Source of the DNA: CAWIOX01 sp963837775
Lineage (GTDB): Bacteria; Pseudomonadota; Gammaproteobacteria; Burkholderiales; Burkholderiaceae_D
Length of the DNA: 64,000 nucleotides
Assembly (NCBI GenBank): GCA_963837775.1
Contig: CAWIOX010000035.1
Coordinates: 1-64,000, forward strand
Direction: 5' to 3'
Below are positions 37,354 to 44,655 of the stretch, in pieces. The notes beneath the pieces are model-generated. The model was not told the DNA's origin and did not search any database. It worked only from the letters and a program-made list of their open reading frames with translations. Position 1 is the first letter of the stretch. Each line of letters opens with the position of its first letter. The translations under genes and the position numbers were made by a program.

Positions 37354-38504
37354 TTGCGATCCTTGATAGGCACGAACTGCAGATCGTCGGGGCCGACATA
37401 ATTCGCGCTCGGGCGGATGATCTTGTTGTCGATGCGCTGTTCGATGATGTGGGCGGCCCAACCGGAGGTGCGGGAGATCACGAACAACGGTGTAAACATC
37501 GCGGTCGGCACCCCCATCATGTGGTAGGACACGGCCGAGAACCAGTCCAGGTTCGGGAACATCTTCTTGACTTCCCACATCACGGTTTCCAGGCGCTCGG
37601 CGATGTCGAACATCGCGCTCGAACCGGCTTCCTGCGACAGATTGCGCGCCACTTCCTTGATCACCTTGTTGCGCGGGTCGGACACCGTATACACCGGATG
37701 GCCGAAACCGATCACGACTTCCTTGTTCTCGACCCGATTGCGGATGTCGGATTCCGCTTCATCCGGATTGTCGTAACGCTTCTGGATTTCAAACGCGGCC
37801 TCATTCGCGCCGCCGTGTTTCGGGCCGCGCAACGCGCCGATCGCGCCGGTAATGGCGGAATAGATATCGGAACCGGTGCCGGCGATCACGCGGCCGGTGA
37901 AGGTCGATGCATTGAATTCATGCTCCGCGTACAGGATCAGCGAGGTGTGCATCGCTCTTTCCCATGCAGCCGACGGCTTCTCGCCATGCAGCAGGTGCAG
38001 GAAATGGCCGCCGATCGAATCGTCATCGGTTTCAACCTCGATGCGACGGCCGTTGGTGCTGAAGTGATACCAGTACAGCAACATCGAGCCGAAGGACGCC
38101 ATCAGGCGGTCGGCGATGTCGCGTGCGCCCGGGGTGTTGTGGTCGTCCTTCTCCGGCAGCGTGCAGCCGAGCACCGAGACGCCGGTGCGCATCACGTCCA
38201 TCGGGTGCGATGCGGCAGGCAGCGCTTCCAGCGCGGCCTTGACGCTGGCCGGCAAGCCGCGCAGGGATTTCAGCTTGGCTTTGTAGCCCTTCAGTTCGGC
38301 GGCGGTCGGCAATTTGCCGTGCACCAGCAGATACGCGATTTCCTCGAATTCGCAGGTCTCGGCGATATCCAGGATGTCATAGCCGCGGTAATGCAGGTCG
38401 TTGCCGGTCTTGCCGACCGAACACAGCGCGGTGTTGCCCGCGGTCACGCCGGACAGCGCGACGGATTTTTTTGCCTTGAATGGAACTGCTTGCGCTTCGC
38501 TCAT
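37350..38504 (-). CDS. prpC: 2-methylcitrate synthase PrpC
   Basis: A 384-residue citrate-synthase-family enzyme joining propionyl-CoA and oxaloacetate into 2-methylcitrate. The N-terminus MSEAQAVPFKAKKSVALSGV and the short length are those of type-II-like PrpC. Catalytic His and Asp lie in the segments LYAEHEFNASTFTGRVIAGT and VIGFGHPVYTVSDPRNK; GAIGALRGPKHGGANEAAFE is the substrate-binding loop. The stop overlaps the acnD start (ATGA), so translation is coupled. It begins 49 nt after the prpB stop. A decayed copy of its 3' end lies 6.3 kb away at 30945-31085. Confidence 0.96.
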   Translation of the reverse strand: MSEAQAVPFKAKKSVALSGVTAGNTALCSVGKTGNDLHYRGYDILDIAETCEFEEIAYLLVHGKLPTAAELKGYKAKLKSLRGLPASVKAALEALPAASHPMDVMRTGVSVLGCTLPEKDDHNTPGARDIADRLMASFGSMLLYWYHFSTNGRRIEVETDDDSIGGHFLHLLHGEKPSAAWERAMHTSLILYAEHEFNASTFTGRVIAGTGSDIYSAITGAIGALRGPKHGGANEAAFEIQKRYDNPDEAESDIRNRVENKEVVIGFGHPVYTVSDPRNKVIKEVARNLSQEAGSSAMFDIAERLETVMWEVKKMFPNLDWFSAVSYHMMGVPTAMFTPLFVISRTSGWAAHIIEQRIDNKIIRPSANYVGPDDLQFVPIKDRK

Positions 38505-38553
38505 TTTTTAGTCTCCTGACGGAAAAGAATCTAATTTCAGTAGGGCAAATGTC

Positions 38554-39441
38554 TTATTTTTTCTGCGCCGCGAACAGCGCATCCAGATGCTGCTCGAACG
38601 CGTGGTAATTGATGCGCTCATACAGTTCCATGCGGGTTTGCATGGTGTCGACCACGTTCTTTTGCGAGCCGTCGCGGCGGATCGCGTTATACACGTTTTC
38701 GGCCGCCTTGTTCATCGCGCGGAAGGCCGACAGCGGATACAGCACCAGGCCGACATCGGCCGCTTTCAGCTCTTCCACCGTAAACAGCGGCGTGGCGCCG
38801 AATTCGGTGATGTTGGCCAGCACCGGCACCTTGACCGCGGCGGCAAACTGCTTGTACATCGCCAACTCGGTAATCGCTTCCGGGAAGATCATGTCGGCAC
38901 CGGCTTCGACGCAGGCGATCGCACGCTCCAGCGCGGACTCCAGCCCTTCGACTGCGAGCGCATCGGTGCGCGCCATGATCACGAAATTCTCGTCGGTGCG
39001 GGCATCGACTGCGGCCTTGATGCGGTCGACCATTTCCTGCTTGCTGACGATTTCCTTGTTCGGACGGTGGCCGCAGCGCTTGGCGCCGACCTGGTCTTCG
39101 ATGTGGATCGCTGCCGCGCCGAACTTGATCATCGACTTGACGGTGCGCGCGACATTGAACGCGCTGGAACCGAAACCGGTATCGACGTCGACCAGCAAAG
39201 GCAGGTCGCAGACATCGGTGATGCGGCGCACGTCGGTCAGCACGTCGTCCAGCGTCGAGATGCCGAGGTCGGGCAGACCGAGCGAACCGGCCGCGACACC
39301 GCCACCGGACAGGTAAATCGCCTTGAAACCGGCGCGCTTGGCCAGCAATGCGTGATTGGCGTTGATCGCGCCGACCACTTGCAGCGGGGATTCTTCTTGC
39401 ATCGCCTTGCGGAAAGCGGCACCTGCGGAATATTGACTCAT
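38554..39441 (-). CDS. prpB: 2-methylisocitrate lyase PrpB
   Basis: A 295-residue ICL/PEP-mutase-family lyase from ATG 39441 (MSQYSAGAAFRKAMQEESPL), which has GGAGAAG 6 nt upstream. It cleaves 2-methylisocitrate to pyruvate and succinate. The signature KRCGHRP with the catalytic Cys is at residues about 120-126; VDVDTGFGSSAFNVARTVKS holds the Mg-binding Asp residues, and PLSAFRAMNKAAENVYNAI is the C-terminal domain-swap region. It is the first gene of the prpB-prpC-acnD-prpF operon and has a sigma-54 type promoter 57-72 nt upstream of its ATG. Confidence 0.96.
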   Translation of the reverse strand: MSQYSAGAAFRKAMQEESPLQVVGAINANHALLAKRAGFKAIYLSGGGVAAGSLGLPDLGISTLDDVLTDVRRITDVCDLPLLVDVDTGFGSSAFNVARTVKSMIKFGAAAIHIEDQVGAKRCGHRPNKEIVSKQEMVDRIKAAVDARTDENFVIMARTDALAVEGLESALERAIACVEAGADMIFPEAITELAMYKQFAAAVKVPVLANITEFGATPLFTVEELKAADVGLVLYPLSAFRAMNKAAENVYNAIRRDGSQKNVVDTMQTRMELYERINYHAFEQHLDALFAAQKK

Positions 39442-39497
39442 GTCTTCTCCTGATGGATTACAAACTTGTTTCATGCGTGGGGACTTGCTACCCATAT

Positions 39498-39513
39498 TGC
39501 AATCGCCATGCCA
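39498..39513 (-). promoter_or_regulatory. Sigma-54 promoter of the prpB operon
   Basis: On the minus strand TGGCAT-GGCGA-TTGCA matches the -24/-12 consensus TGGCAC-N5-TTGCA in all but one position, with the GG-to-GC spacing of 10 nt. Transcription would start near 39486, giving a leader of about 45 nt before prpB. A divergent sigma-54 activator (PrpR) next door fits well. Confidence 0.82.
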
Positions 39514-39633
39514 AGCCAGCATGCGGCGCCTGAAAAACACAGTCAAATCCAGAATAAATATTTAAAATCAATCACCTGCAACACAAGCTGACGAAAAATA
39601 AATTTTCAATAAAATATTTCTTTAACAATAGAG

Positions 39634-39694
39634 TTGTTTCACTGCGTGTTACATTCATGCATATTGAAACATATGTGAAACAAAATCTGAAACA
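39634..39694. promoter_or_regulatory. Probable PrpR binding sites (TTGTTTCA / TGAAACAA repeats)
   Basis: A perfect 8-nt inverted pair, TTGTTTCA at 39634-39641 and TGAAACAA at 39676-39683, with further TGAAAC half-sites at 39665-39670 and 39689-39694. They lie about 120-200 nt upstream of the sigma-54 promoter, the expected place for an upstream activator, and immediately before prpR. TGAAAC-type sites are reported for PrpR in enterics. A lone TTGTTTCA at 39466-39473 lies in the prpB leader. Confidence 0.65.
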
Positions 39695-41319
39695 TGCTAC
39701 GCCCACCTCCCACCCTGCATGATGCCGGCGACGCCAGCCACAAGCCCGTGATCTGGACCGTTTCCGTGTCGCGCCTGTCCGACCTGTTCCGCGACATCAC
39801 GCTGGAATACGACGACCGCGCGATCATCGAGCCGATCGATCTGGGCTTCGATGAAGCGGCGCGCCATATCCGCGAACGGATGGCGACCGAACGCTGCGAC
39901 GCGGTGATCGCCGCCGGCTCCAACGGCGCCTATCTGAAAAGCCGGCTGTCGGTGCCGGTGGTGATCGCCAAGGCCAGCGGCTTCGACGTGATGCAGGCGC
40001 TGTCGCGCGCGCGCCAGATCACGCCCGACATCGGCATCGTCACTTACCAGAGCACGATGCCGGCGCTCAAGGAATTCCAGAACGCGTTCGGCTTCAACAT
40101 CCTGCAACGCAACTATGCGACCGAAGAAGATGCGCGGGCGCAAATCAATGAACTCAAGGCCAGCGGCGTCAAGGCGATCGTCGGCGCCGGCCTGATCACC
40201 GATCTGGCCGAAGAAGCGGGACTGGCCGCGGTGTTCGTGTATTCCGCCGCATCGATCCGCCAGGCGTTCGACGATGCGCTGGAAATCGCGCGCCTGACGC
40301 AACTCGAAGCGGGCCGCGGCCGCGCTGCGCCGGTGGCCGACACGCTGCGCGCCAAACACGGCATCAACGATTTGCGCGGCGACTCGCCGCTGATGGAAAC
40401 CCTGCGCCAAGCGGTCGTGCTGTATGCCAAATCGCAGGCGACGGTGCTGATCCAGGGCGAAACCGGCACCGGCAAGGAACTGGTCGCGCAAGCGATCCAC
40501 CGCGAAAACCCGCGCGCGATCAGCGGCAACAAGCCGTTTGTCGCGGTCAATTGCGGCGCGATTGCGGAATCGCTGCTGGAGTCGGAACTGTTCGGGTATG
40601 AGGAAGGCGCATTCACCGGTTCGCGCCGCGGCGGCCACGCCGGACTGTTCGAAGCCGCCCATCGCGGCACGCTGTTTCTGGATGAAATCGGCGAAATGCC
40701 GCTGACGCTGCAAACCCGCTTGCTGCGGGTGCTGGAAGAACGCGAAGTGGTCAGGGTCGGCGGCACCCGCCCGATTCCGGTCGATGTGCGCATCATCAGC
40801 GCCACCCATTGCGACCTCGAAGCGCGCATCCGCGAAGGCCGTTTCCGCGCCGACCTGTTTTACCGGCTGGCGGTGTTGCGCCTGACGCTGGCGCCGCTGC
40901 GCGAACGCCCGGACGACTTGGTCGCGCTGGCCGAATGGTGCCTGAAAAAGGCGCTGGCCGCGCTGGGCGCCCGCCCGCACCCGAACCTGCATGCCGAAAT
41001 TGTCGCCTGCGCGCCCTTGCTCAGCGCCTATGCATGGCCCGGCAATGTGCGCGAAGTGCGCAACCTGATGGAACGGCTGGCGCTGTTCCTGGCCGCCGAA
41101 CCATTGCAGGCCTTGTCGCCCGGCTTCGTGATGAGCGTCGCGCCGGAACTGGCCCGGGCCTCGATACCCTTGGCAGGACAAGTGCCTGAAACCGCATTCA
41201 CGGCACCGGCTGAAAGCATCGCCCAAGTGCTGGCCCGCTTCGACGGCAACCGCGAAGCGGCCGCCAGACACCTCGGCATCAGCCGCACCACGCTGTGGCG
41301 CAAGATCAGGCAGGAGTAA
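39694..41319 (+). CDS. prpR: Propionate catabolism regulator PrpR (sigma-54 activator)
   Basis: A 541-residue enhancer-binding protein. The N-terminal PrpR_N domain (about residues 15-190; WTVSVSRLSDLFRDITLEYD) binds 2-methylcitrate in known homologues. The AAA+ domain has Walker A GETGTGKELVAQAIH, the sigma-54 loop ESELFGYEEGAFTGSRRGGH, Walker B GTLFLDEIGEMP and the R-finger region. A Fis-type helix-turn-helix (NREAAARHLGISRTTLWRKI) ends the protein. GAFTGS in place of GAFTGA is usual in PrpR proteins, so it is not a defect. It is divergent from prpB. There is no good Shine-Dalgarno before the ATG at 39694; the family N-terminus fits this start or one close by. Confidence 0.95.
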   Translation: MLRPPPTLHDAGDASHKPVIWTVSVSRLSDLFRDITLEYDDRAIIEPIDLGFDEAARHIRERMATERCDAVIAAGSNGAYLKSRLSVPVVIAKASGFDVMQALSRARQITPDIGIVTYQSTMPALKEFQNAFGFNILQRNYATEEDARAQINELKASGVKAIVGAGLITDLAEEAGLAAVFVYSAASIRQAFDDALEIARLTQLEAGRGRAAPVADTLRAKHGINDLRGDSPLMETLRQAVVLYAKSQATVLIQGETGTGKELVAQAIHRENPRAISGNKPFVAVNCGAIAESLLESELFGYEEGAFTGSRRGGHAGLFEAAHRGTLFLDEIGEMPLTLQTRLLRVLEEREVVRVGGTRPIPVDVRIISATHCDLEARIREGRFRADLFYRLAVLRLTLAPLRERPDDLVALAEWCLKKALAALGARPHPNLHAEIVACAPLLSAYAWPGNVREVRNLMERLALFLAAEPLQALSPGFVMSVAPELARASIPLAGQVPETAFTAPAESIAQVLARFDGNREAAARHLGISRTTLWRKIRQE

Positions 41320-41408
41320 TAAAATATACTCACCCCAGCATATTTTATAGGCCACTGTTTACTTGCGGCTATCGGGTGTATTTTGATGCATACCCCTGCA
41401 TATTTTAA
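41320..41408 (+). repeat. Dispersed intergenic repeat, copy 5 (divergent)
   Basis: AAAATATACTCACC, CATATTTTATAG, a diverged core GCCACTGTTTACTTGCGG, then GTATTTTGATGCATACCCC. ATACT at 41326 and ATACCCC at 41390 are 64 nt apart, one more than in copies 1, 2 and 6. It lies between the convergent ends of prpR and the C39-like peptidase gene and may help termination. Confidence 0.6.
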
Positions 41409-41424
41409 TGAATCAGGGGCGAAA

Positions 41425-42390
41425 TCAAGGCTTTTTGCGTTGTTCTGCAGCCTGGATCGACTGCAGTGTCGCCAGTGCCGCCGCGCGCCACGGGCCGCCC
41501 AGTGCCAGCGCCGTTTCGGCGGCCGGCGCGCGTCCTGCAGCTGGCCCAGTTCGCTCAGCACCACGGCCAGATTATTGAAAGCGGGAGCGCTGTCCGGATG
41601 CTGCTGGCTGGCGCGGCGAAATGCATCGGCAGCGGCGGCACGGTCGCCTGCGCCATACGCGGTATTGCCCAGGCCCAGCAGCAAGGCCAGATTGCCGGGC
41701 CAGCGCTGCAGCGCCGCCGCATAGGTCTTACGCGCAGCGGCAGGCGGGCCGCTCTTTTCAAAGGCGACCAGCGCCTCAACTGCGGGCGCCTCTTCCGCGG
41801 TCGCCGGCAAACGCCCCGGCGCCAGCGCGACCATGCCCCAATAATTGCTGCGCGCCCAGGTATGCTCGAACGTCGACAGAGGCATCTGCAGGCGTTCGGT
41901 GGTGCCGGAGCGCAAGATGATGTCGCCCCGCTCCAGGTCGTAACCGATCGCCACCGCGTAATGCCACATCGGGGCGATCGGCAGGCTCAGGTTCTGCAGC
42001 ACCAGCACCGGATTGCCGCCGGCCAGTTCGGCCAGCAATGCATCGAGCCGGGATGGAATCGTCATGCTGAATGCGCCGTTACGGCGAGCTGCCGCCAGCA
42101 TCTCGACTTGCAGGCTGCCCTCGCGCTGCGGCAGATAGACTTGCGGCACCAGTGCCTCGGGATCGACTGCAATGCCTGCAGTGTGCAGCGACATCGCCAG
42201 CGCAGCCGGGCCGCACTGGTAGCGTTCTTGCGCGAAGAATGGTGTCGACTTGAGTTCCAGTTGCTGCGGCAAGCTGCGCATGCGGCGCAGAAAGCAGTGC
42301 CCGCGTCTGTGTCGCACAGCCCGACAGCAAGGCCAGCAGCAGGAAAATTCCCGGCAGCCAGCAGCGCCGGGAGCTCATGCGAAAGAGCAT
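41425..42390 (-). CDS. PA2778-type C39-like cysteine peptidase with TPR repeats, lipoprotein (two frameshifts)
   Basis: The lipoprotein signal (GIFLLLALLSGC, Cys25) starts at ATG 42390, which overlaps the stop of the PA2779-like gene (TAATG). An extra base near 42300 shifts into MRSLPQQLELKSTPFFAQER, then YQCGPAALAM (catalytic Cys), MWHYAVAIGYD (catalytic His) and RSGTT. TPR repeats follow (ALQRWPGNLALLLGLGNTAY, QHPDSAPAFNNLAVVLSELG). A missing base near 41522 shifts into PAAETALALGGPWRAAALAT and the stop at 41425. Corrected length is 321 residues. The C39-like fold suggests a peptidase or bacteriocin-processing-like enzyme facing the periplasm; its substrate is unknown. It is paired with PA2779-like in many proteobacteria. 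Confidence 0.82.
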
Positions 42391-42788
42391 TAATGACGGG
42401 CGGAACGGGTGAACGGAAATACCTTGGTCAGGCCCAGGATGTCGGTCACCAGCAGCAGGATGAAGATGAACAGCAGCACGCCGATAACGCCATCACCGCC
42501 CGCCGGCAGTGTGTCGATCTGATGCGCGATGGACATCGCCTCCGCATCGCTCAGCGCCGCTACCCTGTCCTGGGCATCGGACGGCTTGATGCCCATTTTT
42601 TCAAGCTGGGCCTGCACCTCTGGCCGATCCAGTGCGGTGGAGATTTTTGCGCGCTCCTGCTGGGCCGCGCCGGCGGCCACCACTTGCTCGGTACTGATGA
42701 GTGCGGCCTGGACTGTTTGCGTGAATCCGACGAATACAAACGCGGTGAGCAACACATGGACGAACAGTTTTTTCAGCGTACGGGTCAT
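42390..42788 (-). CDS. PA2779-family small membrane/secreted protein
   Basis: A 132-residue protein with an N-terminal signal peptide or anchor (LFVHVLLTAFVFVGFTQTVQ, then AALISTEQVVAAG) and a C-terminal transmembrane helix (GGDGVIGVLLFIFILLLVTD). The middle is helical (VQAQLEKMGIKPSDAQDRVAAL), with the pattern common to PA2779 proteins: one short helix-rich motif where residues 'MGI-P-DA--R---L--E' recur. Function is unknown. The stop overlaps the start of the PA2778-like peptidase, so the two proteins are made together; a partner or substrate relation is plausible. Confidence 0.83.
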   Translation of the reverse strand: MTRTLKKLFVHVLLTAFVFVGFTQTVQAALISTEQVVAAGAAQQERAKISTALDRPEVQAQLEKMGIKPSDAQDRVAALSDAEAMSIAHQIDTLPAGGDGVIGVLLFIFILLLVTDILGLTKVFPFTRSARH

Positions 42789-42955
42789 GTTTATCTCCTT
42801 GGTGAATCAGTGGTCGAGAACCTTCGTTTACCGACGATTCCCAGCGTGAGGTGCAGTTTCATCATAGGAAGGGCCAGACTTGGTGTCAATCAACTAATCG
42901 GCAACAGGTCCGCTGCAGTATGGCGATGCGGCCGGGCAGCAGCCCGGACCGTGCC

Positions 42956-43453
42956 TCAGTCAGCCGCGACTGGTTTTCTGTAGGAATACCGCAGCATGAA
43001 ACCGGCCACGATCAGGTAGGCCCAGTAATCGGTCGGCGCAAACCACAGCCAGTGCTTATGCCATGGAATGAACGCCGGACTGAAGCGCGCCAGCCCGAAG
43101 GCGGGATTGATGACGAACCAGAGAAAATCCTCGATGATCCAGAACAGCATGATGCAGGCGATCACCCTGGATTCGGCGCGAAGCGTCCAGTGTCCGATGA
43201 AGACCAGCGGAAAATGGAAAAACAGCACGATGAACGGGAATATCCACGCATGGTAGCCGGTCATCGGGCGTCCGCCCCAGAAGATATCCAGCAGCCAGTG
43301 ATGCTCGATGCGCCAGGTCGGCAGGTTGGCGGCCCAGCCCGCTGCCCCTTCGATCTGCACTTCGACCTGGGCAAAAAAATAGCCGAGCAAAGCGACCTTC
43401 AGCACGGTCAGGAAAATCTGCAGCGGCCGGTTGACATTGTGTGCGCTGATCAT
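42956..43453 (-). CDS. Uncharacterised polytopic membrane protein
   Basis: A 165-residue protein with about four transmembrane segments (LQIFLTVLKVALLGYFFAQV; HAWIFPFIVLFFHFPLVFIG; VIACIMLFWIIEDFLWFVIN; YWAYLIVAGFMLRYSY) and a Trp/His-rich loop (INPAFGLARFSPAFIPWHKH). I recognise no named family. Its start overlaps the stop of the glycosyltransferase gene by 4 nt (ATGA), so it is coupled to an MGDG-synthase-like enzyme and may process, anchor or transport its lipid product. That role is inference. Confidence 0.7.
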   Translation of the reverse strand: MISAHNVNRPLQIFLTVLKVALLGYFFAQVEVQIEGAAGWAANLPTWRIEHHWLLDIFWGGRPMTGYHAWIFPFIVLFFHFPLVFIGHWTLRAESRVIACIMLFWIIEDFLWFVINPAFGLARFSPAFIPWHKHWLWFAPTDYWAYLIVAGFMLRYSYRKPVAAD

Positions 43454-44586
43454 CTTGGCTCCTGATTTCGCAGAACGGTATGCAGGACATCCATCGCGGC
43501 AGCCGGGCGCCCCAGCGCCTGCGCCCTGACCCGCATTGCGGCCAACTGGTCAGGATGGTCCAGCAAATGCCGGACCCGATATTCAAGCGAGATGGTGTCG
43601 AACGCCTTGAGCGCGACGCCCTGCTCCAGCAGGAAGTCGGCATTGCGCTCTTCCTGTCCCGGGATCGGCGCATTGACGATCATCGGCAAACCCATCGCCA
43701 GGCATTCGGAACTTGTCAGCCCGCCCGGCTTGGTAATCACCAAATCAGCACAGGCCATCAGGCGTTCGACATGGCTGGTAAAACCCTGCGCCAGCAAACG
43801 CCCCGGATAGCGCCCGGCGAGTGACTGCAGGGCCGCCAGTGCAGCCGCATTCTTGCCGGCCATCACGATCAATTGAAAATCGGACTCCAGCGCCAGCAAG
43901 CTGGATGCGACTGCCTCCAGGTCACCGATACCGGCGCCGCCGCCCATCAGCAGCAAGGTGGTGCGCGCCGGGTCAAGGCCAAACCCGGCGGCACAGATCT
44001 TGCGCTGCGGCACCTGTGCGAATGACGGCATGATCGGGATGCCGGTGACATGCACCGTGTGCGGCGGGATGCCCATCGCACGCATCCGGTAACCGACCTC
44101 GTCACTGGCAGCAAAATACCCTGCCATGTGCTCATGCACCCACATGCGGTGCAGATCGAAATCGGTGACCTGGACCCAGACCGGACAGCCGATGCTGCCG
44201 TCGCGTTTCATGCGCGACAGGATTTCGGCCGGCAGGAAATGGGTGCAGATGATCGCATCGGCATCAAACGCGATGATTTCCCGCAGCAGCGCGCGTGTAT
44301 TAAGCCGCTCAATCCCGCGCCGCAAGCGCTGCAGCGAGCCGTCCGGCTGCGCATTGTGGGTAAGCTGGTAGAGATAGCCCCACAGCGCCGGATGGCGGTT
44401 GACCAGGCCGATATAGAAATCGGTGTAGAGCTTGCGGAAACCGGCCGGAACGAAGTCCATCACGTCGAGATGGGTCGCGGCAATCCCGGCGCCATGGGTA
44501 TCGGCATGGGCGCGGATCGCCTCGGCGGCGCGCATGTGGCCGGCACCGGCTGAAACGCTCAGGAGCAGGATTTTCTTCTGTTTCAT
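43450..44586 (-). CDS. MGDG-synthase-type glycosyltransferase (GT28-like)
   Basis: A 378-residue protein. The N-terminal LLSVSAGAGHMRAAEAIRAH is the HxRAA-type start of MGDG_synth domains; VWVQVTDFDLHRMWVHEHMA follows, then the C-terminal GT28/MurG-like donor domain with MGGGAGIGDL, VIVMAGKNAAAL and ITKPGGLTSSECLAMGLPMI (UDP-sugar binding with the G-G and E residues). Enzymes of this type transfer a hexose or other sugar to diacylglycerol at the inner membrane. In bacteria they make glycolipids that can replace phospholipids when phosphate is scarce. The sugar is unknown. It is coupled to a downstream membrane-protein gene. Confidence 0.86.
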   Translation of the reverse strand: MKQKKILLLSVSAGAGHMRAAEAIRAHADTHGAGIAATHLDVMDFVPAGFRKLYTDFYIGLVNRHPALWGYLYQLTHNAQPDGSLQRLRRGIERLNTRALLREIIAFDADAIICTHFLPAEILSRMKRDGSIGCPVWVQVTDFDLHRMWVHEHMAGYFAASDEVGYRMRAMGIPPHTVHVTGIPIMPSFAQVPQRKICAAGFGLDPARTTLLLMGGGAGIGDLEAVASSLLALESDFQLIVMAGKNAAALAALQSLAGRYPGRLLAQGFTSHVERLMACADLVITKPGGLTSSECLAMGLPMIVNAPIPGQEERNADFLLEQGVALKAFDTISLEYRVRHLLDHPDQLAAMRVRAQALGRPAAAMDVLHTVLRNQEPR

Positions 44587-44655
44587 AGAGCAGCTTCAGT
44601 CAGTGGAACGTCCCAGCAAAAGCATCCATCCAGCAGCAGGAGCGATTCGGACATC

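Noticed and set aside
39694..41319. GAFTGS in place of GAFTGA in PrpR, suspected broken activator
   Set aside because: From memory the same Ser occurs in functional PrpR proteins, so it is a family trait and not damage.
39697..41355. A 552-codon open frame on the minus strand
   Set aside because: It lies wholly opposite prpR, has Gln/Arg/His-rich composition typical of antisense frames in GC-rich DNA, and no family features.
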